10,566 bases of DNA from contig JAGLDW010000869.1 of the NCBI GenBank assembly GCA_023145395.1, positions 1 to 10,566 of the forward strand, written 5' to 3'. The notes below the pieces were generated by a model. The model was given only the letters and a program-made list of their open reading frames with translations. It made no database searches and had not been told where the DNA came from. The position numbers and the translations under genes were made by a program. Within the stretch, counting starts at the first letter, position 1; the number at the start of each line of letters is the position of its first letter. Below are positions 6,331-10,566 of the stretch, piece by piece. The stretch comes from Lentisphaeria bacterium (GTDB lineage: Bacteria; Verrucomicrobiota; Lentisphaeria; Oligosphaerales; Lenti-02).

Positions 6331-6399
6331 CCCACGACACAAGGTCGCGGGGGGGGGGAGAAACGGAGACCGCAGACCCCCACGACCTTGTGTCGTGGG
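6331..6399. repeat. Long palindromic hairpin with 17-bp perfect arms before cooS
   Basis: CCCACGACACAAGGTCG (6331-6347) is the exact reverse complement of 6383-6399. The stem can extend inward, past one mismatch, by pairing part of the ten-G run (6349-6358) with CCCCC (6377-6381). Outside the stem, GATCTT (6320-6325) can pair with AAGATC (6405-6410) across a 5-base internal loop. It starts 19 bp after the stop of the second cooC. No U tract follows, so it is not a classic terminator. It could be an attenuator, an mRNA processing or stabilising element that sets cooS output apart from cooC, a protein-binding palindrome, or a dispersed palindromic repeat. Confidence 0.85.
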
Positions 6400-6449
6400 T
6401 GAACAAGATCAAATGGGCGAACGAGGCAAGCCCCCACACACTGCCTCCT

Positions 6450-6477
6450 TTCTTTCCTCGCCGCAGCGCGGAAAGAA
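6450..6477 (+). promoter_or_regulatory. Second stem-loop in the cooS leader
   Basis: TTCTTTCC (6450-6457) pairs with GGAAAGAA (6470-6477), then CGC with GCG (6459-6461 and 6466-6468) after one mismatch, with loop CGCA. Outside it, CCCCC (6431-6435) can pair with GGGGG (6478-6482) and GGCGA (6416-6420) with TCGCC (6486-6490). Together they make a nested structure ending 20 bases before the GTG start of cooS at 6511. The ribosome binding site (AAAGG, 6496-6500) stays just outside. A role in translation or transcript processing is inference. Confidence 0.45.
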
Positions 6478-6510
6478 GGGGGAACTCGCCAAATAAAAGG
6501 AAACGCAACC

Positions 6511-8460
6511 GTGCCAAAGACACCGAGAACCGCCGAGGAGCGGGTGGTCAACCAGGCTTCCATCGACATGCTGAAAAAAGCGGATGCCGATTGCGTTGAC
6601 ACCTGTTTCTCCCGTTACGATTCGCAGGGAATGCAATGCAAGTTCGGCGTCACGGGTGTGTGCTGCAAGAACTGTCACATGGGTCCCTGCCGCATCACCC
6701 CAAGAACTCCCCGCGGAGTCTGTGGTGCAGATGCGGACACCATCGTCGCCCGCAATTTCCTGCGTGAGGTGGTCGGGGGCTGCGCGGCCCATTCCGACCA
6801 TGCCAGACACCTCGTCCTACGCCTCAAGGCGGTGGCGGAAGGGAACGGCGGAGACTACAAAATCACGGACGGCAAGGCACTGCGCCGGATTGCGGGTCAG
6901 TACGACATCGAGACGGCCGACCGCGAAGAGCACGAGATCGCCCTGGAATTGGCCAACACCTTCATCGGCGAGTTCACTGCCCAGGAAGAGGAATTGAAGA
7001 CCCTCCGGCTCGCCCCCCTGAAGCAGCAGGCAAAATGGGACAAGGCCAAAGTCGCGCCCAAGGGAATCGACCGGATGTGCGTCGAATCCATGCATCGCAC
7101 GCATATCGGCGTCGATCACGACTACCGCAATCTCCTGCTGCAGGCTTTCCGCACCTCCCTGGCCGACGGCTGGGGCGGCGCCCGCATCGCCTCCATGACC
7201 GCGGATATTCTCTTCGGCACGCCCATGCCAGTGCGCAGCGAGGCGAATCTTGGCGTTCTCGAGGAAAAACAAGTCAACGTCATCGTCCACGGACACGAGC
7301 CCGCACTCTCCGAGATGCTCGCCGTGGCCGCCAACGATCCCGAAATCATCGCCTGCGCCAAGGAAGCCGGCGCCGAGGGAGTCAACTTGGCCGGACTGTG
7401 CTGTACGGCCAACGAGATCCTCATGCGCCGAGGCGTGCCCGTCGCGGGCAATTTCCATCAGCAGGAGCTTGCCGTGATCACAGGCGCGGTGGAGATGATG
7501 GTGGTGGATGTGCAGTGCGTCATGCCAAGCCTGCCCACGGTCGCCTCCTCCTATCACACCGAAATCGTCTCCACCACGGACATCGCGAAGACGATTGGCG
7601 CCACGCACATCCCCTTCAAGGCCAGCGATGGACTCGCCTCCGCGAAATCCCTCCTCAAACGCGCCATCGACAACTTCAAGAAACGCGACCCGGCCAAGGT
7701 CTCCGTCCCGGACGAGAAAAAGCCGCTGGTGGCTGGTTTCAGCGTCGAAGCGATCAAATACATGCTTGGAGGCACGTTCCGGGGCTCCTTCCGGCCGCTG
7801 AACGACGCCATCATCCAGGGGCGCATCCGGGGTGTCGCCGGCATCGTGGGCTGCAACAATCCCAAGACCCAGGCCGACTCCTACATCAACATCCTCACCG
7901 CCGAGTTGATCAAACGCAACGTGCTGGTGCTGCAGACTGGCTGCGCGGCTCAGGCCAGCGCCAAAGTCGGCAGCATGACCCCCGAAACCGCGTTGGAGCA
8001 AGCGGGCGACGGATTGCGTGAGGTCTGCGAAACCGTGGGCATGCCCCCCGTCCTCCACATGGGGAGCTGCGTCGACAACTCGCGCATCCTCGAGGCCGCC
8101 GCCGAACTCGTGGCGGAAGGGGGACTCGGCGATGACATGGGCGGATTGCCCGCTGTCGGCGTCGCCCCGGAATGGATGAGCGAAAAGGCCGTCACCATCG
8201 GGTGCTACTTCGTCGCCTCGGGCTGCGACGTCATTCTCGGCCTCCCCTTTCACACCTCCGGCTCCGAGAACGTGAGCCGCTTCCTCCAGGAGGACGCGAA
8301 GGAGATCTTCGGCGGTGCCTTCCACGAAGTGCCCGACCCCATGGACGCGGCGGACCGGGTCCTGGAGCTGATCAACGAGGCCAGAGAAAATCTGGGCATC
8401 GACAAGAAAACCGAGCGCAAGCTTTACGATATGAAGGACAGGAGGCAGCTCGATGTCTAA
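6511..8460 (+). CDS. cooS: Nickel CO dehydrogenase catalytic subunit (CODH of CODH/ACS)
   Basis: The 649-residue protein interconverts CO2 and CO at a Ni-Fe-S C-cluster; in the complex with AcsB the CO travels by an internal tunnel to the A-cluster. It is also named acsA. Cys43 and Cys51 fit the D-cluster between subunits, and Cys52, Cys55, Cys60 and Cys71 the B-cluster. C-cluster ligands are recognisable: the VHGHEP histidines (260/262), the Cys297-Cys298 pair in GLCCTANE, Cys336 in DVQC, Cys448 in GCNNPK, Cys478 in TGCAAQ and Cys520 in GSCVDN. The acid-base residues His94 (AAHSDH) and Lys559 (SEKAVTIG) are also kept, so the enzyme looks fully active. Start codon is GTG at 6511 with AAAGG 10 bases upstream. 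The gene follows a structured 199-bp leader and overlaps acsB by 8 bp. Length and motifs are normal, with no frameshift. Confidence 0.98.
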   Translation: MPKTPRTAEERVVNQASIDMLKKADADCVDTCFSRYDSQGMQCKFGVTGVCCKNCHMGPCRITPRTPRGVCGADADTIVARNFLREVVGGCAAHSDHARHLVLRLKAVAEGNGGDYKITDGKALRRIAGQYDIETADREEHEIALELANTFIGEFTAQEEELKTLRLAPLKQQAKWDKAKVAPKGIDRMCVESMHRTHIGVDHDYRNLLLQAFRTSLADGWGGARIASMTADILFGTPMPVRSEANLGVLEEKQVNVIVHGHEPALSEMLAVAANDPEIIACAKEAGAEGVNLAGLCCTANEILMRRGVPVAGNFHQQELAVITGAVEMMVVDVQCVMPSLPTVASSYHTEIVSTTDIAKTIGATHIPFKASDGLASAKSLLKRAIDNFKKRDPAKVSVPDEKKPLVAGFSVEAIKYMLGGTFRGSFRPLNDAIIQGRIRGVAGIVGCNNPKTQADSYINILTAELIKRNVLVLQTGCAAQASAKVGSMTPETALEQAGDGLREVCETVGMPPVLHMGSCVDNSRILEAAAELVAEGGLGDDMGGLPAVGVAPEWMSEKAVTIGCYFVASGCDVILGLPFHTSGSENVSRFLQEDAKEIFGGAFHEVPDPMDAADRVLELINEARENLGIDKKTERKLYDMKDRRQLDV

Positions 8461-10566
8461 GCTCATCTGCAGCAGTGCGATTGACGGTGCGATCGAATGG
8501 GTCGCCAAGGCGGAGGCGAAACTCGCCGAGGCCATCGACGCCAAGGGGAAAAACGCGGAAGTCGGATTCCCGAACACAGCCTACTACCTCCCGGTGGTCC
8601 ACTCCTTCACCGGCGCGAAGGTTGCAACCCTCGAGGACATGCACGATGTCCTCAAACAAGCCAAGGAACTACTGCCCGAACGACCGACGGACAAAGTTTG
8701 GCTCCCCTATCTCGGGACCACTCTCGACGCGGGTGTGGCAACACTTTTCGCGTGCGAGATCATCGAGGCGTGCAAGACGTTGATTGGGCCCGAGCCCATC
8801 GATGGCATCTGGCTGGGCGCGGCCAATGACGTGATCATGCGCGAGCGGGGCATCGAGTTCGTCGATGGCACCGCTCCCGGCTTTGCCGCCATCACAGGCG
8901 CGGCGCCCACGAACGAAATCGCGGTGAAGATCGCCAAACAGCTCCAGGAGAAGAATCTCTACGTTTTCATGGCAGGCTGCACGGACGGCAAGCAGTTCGC
9001 CGAGCAGTTGGACGAGGAGGGCGTGCAGCTAGGCTGGGAGACCCGCCTAGTTCCCTTTGGACGCGATGTATCCGCGCTGATCCACGCCCTCGGGTTCGCC
9101 AGCCGCGCCGCCCTCTCCTTCGGCGGGGTCGCCCCCGGTGACTTCAAAGCCAATCTGCGCTACAACCAAAGCCGGATCTTCGCCTTTGTGCTGGCCTTGG
9201 GCGAAGTGACTCCCGACAAGTACGCAGCTGCGGCCGGCGCCATCAACTACGGCTTCCCGGTGATCGCCGACACGGACATCCCCGAGATCCTTCCGACCGG
9301 TGTCTGCACCTACGAGCACGTCGTCTCGAACGTCCCCTACGAGAGCATGGTGGAGAAGGCGCTCGAAGTGCGCGGCTGCAAGATTCAGATCACCAAGGTT
9401 CCCGTTCCGGTCGCCTACGGCCCCGCCTTCGAGGGCGAGCGCATCCGCAAGGCCGATGTGCACGCGGAGTTCGGTGGCAACAAGAGCACCGCCTTCGAGT
9501 TCGTGACCAGCGCGGAGATCGACGAGATCAACGACGGCGAGATCGAGATCATCGGGCCAGACATCGACGAGGTCGAGCCTGGCACAGCGCTGCCCCTGGC
9601 TATCTGGGTCGAAGTCGCCGGACGGAAAATGCAGACGGACTTCGAGCCAATCCTCGAACGGCAGATCCACCACATGCTCAATGGCGCCGAAGGCATTTGG
9701 CACATGGGACAGAGGGACATCGTCTGGACTCGAGTCTCCCAGGCAGGCTTTGCGTCGGGGCTCCGACTACGCCACTACGGCGAAATCCTCCACGCGAAAA
9801 TGCTTGCCGACTACCCCGCCATCGTGGACAAGGTCAAGGTGACTCTCATCACCGATTCTGCGGAGGTGGAGCGGCGCATCACGGTGGCACGCAAGATCTA
9901 CGACGAGCGCAATCGGCGCCTGGCGACGATGACGGACGACAGCGTCGACACCTTCTACAGCTGCCTGCTCTGCCAGTCCTTCGCGCCAGATCATGTCTGC
10001 ATCATCAGTCCCGAACGACTCGGGCTCTGCGGCGCCTACAACTGGCTCGACGGCAAGGCCGCTTTCGAGATCGACGAGACCGGGCCGAACCAGCCGGTCG
10101 CCAAAGGGGAATGTCTAGATCCCGTGCGTGGCATCTGGAAGGGCATCAACGACTACGTCTACACCAACAGCCACAAGACGACCGATGGATTCTGCGCCTA
10201 CTCCATCATGGACCGCCCCATGACCAGCTGCGGATGCTTCGAGGTCATCTGCGCCTACGTGCCCGAATGCAATGGCGTCATGGTCGTCAACCGCGAGTTC
10301 CAGGGCGAAACTCCCGTCGGCATGACCTTCTCGTCGCTCGCCGGCAGCGTGGGAGGAGGCCAGCAGACGCCTGGTTTCATGGGCTGTGGAAAGGTTTTCC
10401 TCACATCCCGCAAGTTCCTCTACGCCGAAGGTGGACACCGACGACTCGTGTGGATGCCCAAGGAACTCAAGGAACTCCTCGCGGGAGACTTGGAAGATTG
10501 TTTCGAGGAGCAGGAGATCACCGGTTTCCTCGACAAGATCGCCGACGAGACGACGGCCACGGAAGC
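8453..10566 (+). CDS. acsB: Acetyl-CoA synthase, bacterial type (3' end cut by the window)
   Basis: AcsB condenses CO, a methyl group from the corrinoid iron-sulfur protein and CoA into acetyl-CoA in the CODH/ACS complex. The window holds 704 codons; family members have about 730, so only the extreme C-terminus is missing. The N-terminal CODH-binding domain is present, which marks the bacterial rather than the archaeal form. The A-cluster is complete: Cys504, Cys507, Cys516 and Cys526 keep the spacing C-x2-C-x8-C-x9-C, and Cys593-Gly-Cys595 (TSCGCFE) provides the distal nickel site, each two positions lower than in the Moorella enzyme. Phe510 matches the gating Phe512. AGGAGG lies 7 bases before the ATG, inside cooS, and the start overlaps the cooS end by 8 bases (8453-8460), indicating translational coupling and near-equal production. 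Genes for the corrinoid protein and its methyltransferase usually follow, beyond this window. Confidence 0.98.
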   Translation, partial: MSKLICSSAIDGAIEWVAKAEAKLAEAIDAKGKNAEVGFPNTAYYLPVVHSFTGAKVATLEDMHDVLKQAKELLPERPTDKVWLPYLGTTLDAGVATLFACEIIEACKTLIGPEPIDGIWLGAANDVIMRERGIEFVDGTAPGFAAITGAAPTNEIAVKIAKQLQEKNLYVFMAGCTDGKQFAEQLDEEGVQLGWETRLVPFGRDVSALIHALGFASRAALSFGGVAPGDFKANLRYNQSRIFAFVLALGEVTPDKYAAAAGAINYGFPVIADTDIPEILPTGVCTYEHVVSNVPYESMVEKALEVRGCKIQITKVPVPVAYGPAFEGERIRKADVHAEFGGNKSTAFEFVTSAEIDEINDGEIEIIGPDIDEVEPGTALPLAIWVEVAGRKMQTDFEPILERQIHHMLNGAEGIWHMGQRDIVWTRVSQAGFASGLRLRHYGEILHAKMLADYPAIVDKVKVTLITDSAEVERRITVARKIYDERNRRLATMTDDSVDTFYSCLLCQSFAPDHVCIISPERLGLCGAYNWLDGKAAFEIDETGPNQPVAKGECLDPVRGIWKGINDYVYTNSHKTTDGFCAYSIMDRPMTSCGCFEVICAYVPECNGVMVVNREFQGETPVGMTFSSLAGSVGGGQQTPGFMGCGKVFLTSRKFLYAEGGHRRLVWMPKELKELLAGDLEDCFEEQEITGFLDKIADETTATE

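Noticed and set aside
6331..6399. Standard rho-independent terminator for the cooC operon
   Set aside because: The stem is strong, but the sequence after either arm has no run of T on either strand, and the loop region is long. Kept instead as an unexplained palindrome.
6312..6510. A small gene or tRNA in the cooC-cooS gap
   Set aside because: No cloverleaf with matching acceptor, D and T arms is visible, and the open frames here are low-complexity products of the palindrome and homopolymers.
6817..8577. 586-codon open frame on the minus strand across cooS
   Set aside because: It lies wholly antisense to the unambiguous cooS and the acsB start; its histidine-, glycine- and aspartate-rich translation is typical of the shadow of a GC-rich gene.

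Overview
The window is a GC-rich stretch from an anaerobic bacterium carrying the Wood-Ljungdahl (reductive acetyl-CoA) pathway. The decisive evidence is a complete nickel CO dehydrogenase gene (cooS/acsA) followed by a nearly complete bacterial-type acetyl-CoA synthase gene (acsB) with every metal-ligand position recognisable, preceded by two CooC-type nickel-insertion ATPases. The lineage cannot be fixed from the sequence. A Gfo/Idh/MocA oxidoreductase, short intergenic repeats and high GC would suit an uncultured PVC-like, Hydrogenedentes-like or Sumerlaeota-like bacterium, but this is a low-confidence guess.

Layout: (1) Bases 1-101 hold two copies of a 22-bp direct repeat, 56 bp apart, and a small stem-loop at the end of the next gene. 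(2) 102-1217, minus strand: a deoxyhypusine-synthase-like protein that appears to lack the family's catalytic lysine. (3) 1334-2446, plus strand, divergent from it: a Gfo/Idh/MocA-type NAD(P)-dependent oxidoreductase. (4) 2447-2734: a gene-free stretch with a weak terminator-like hairpin and an AT-richer block containing an imperfect dyad, the likeliest place for the promoter of the following operon. (5) 2735-6311: four co-directional genes, namely a stand-alone homocysteine S-methyltransferase-domain protein, a stand-alone MetE-C-terminal-like (core-MetE/UROD superfamily) zinc methyltransferase, and two CooC-like ATPases, the last two overlapping by 4 bp. (6) 6312-6510: a 199-bp leader with a 17-bp perfect inverted repeat, a run of ten G and a second hairpin. 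(7) 6511-8460 cooS and 8453-10566 acsB, overlapping by 8 bp; acsB runs off the window.

How the genes work together: CooS reduces CO2 to CO, and AcsB joins CO, a methyl group from the corrinoid iron-sulfur protein and CoA into acetyl-CoA. The CooC pair loads nickel into the C-cluster and perhaps the A-cluster. The two methyltransferases carry zinc thiol-activating motifs but no corrinoid-binding or folate-binding domain, so they are good candidates for drawing methyl groups from a methyl-corrinoid protein of the pathway to homocysteine or another thiol. The methyl-branch genes (acsC, acsD, acsE) are not in the window and would be expected just downstream. The divergent pair at 102-2446 has no visible link to this pathway.

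Most of the window is recognisable biology. The least-explained parts are the methyltransferase pair tied to CODH/ACS, the structured leader before cooS and the lysine-less deoxyhypusine-synthase-like protein.
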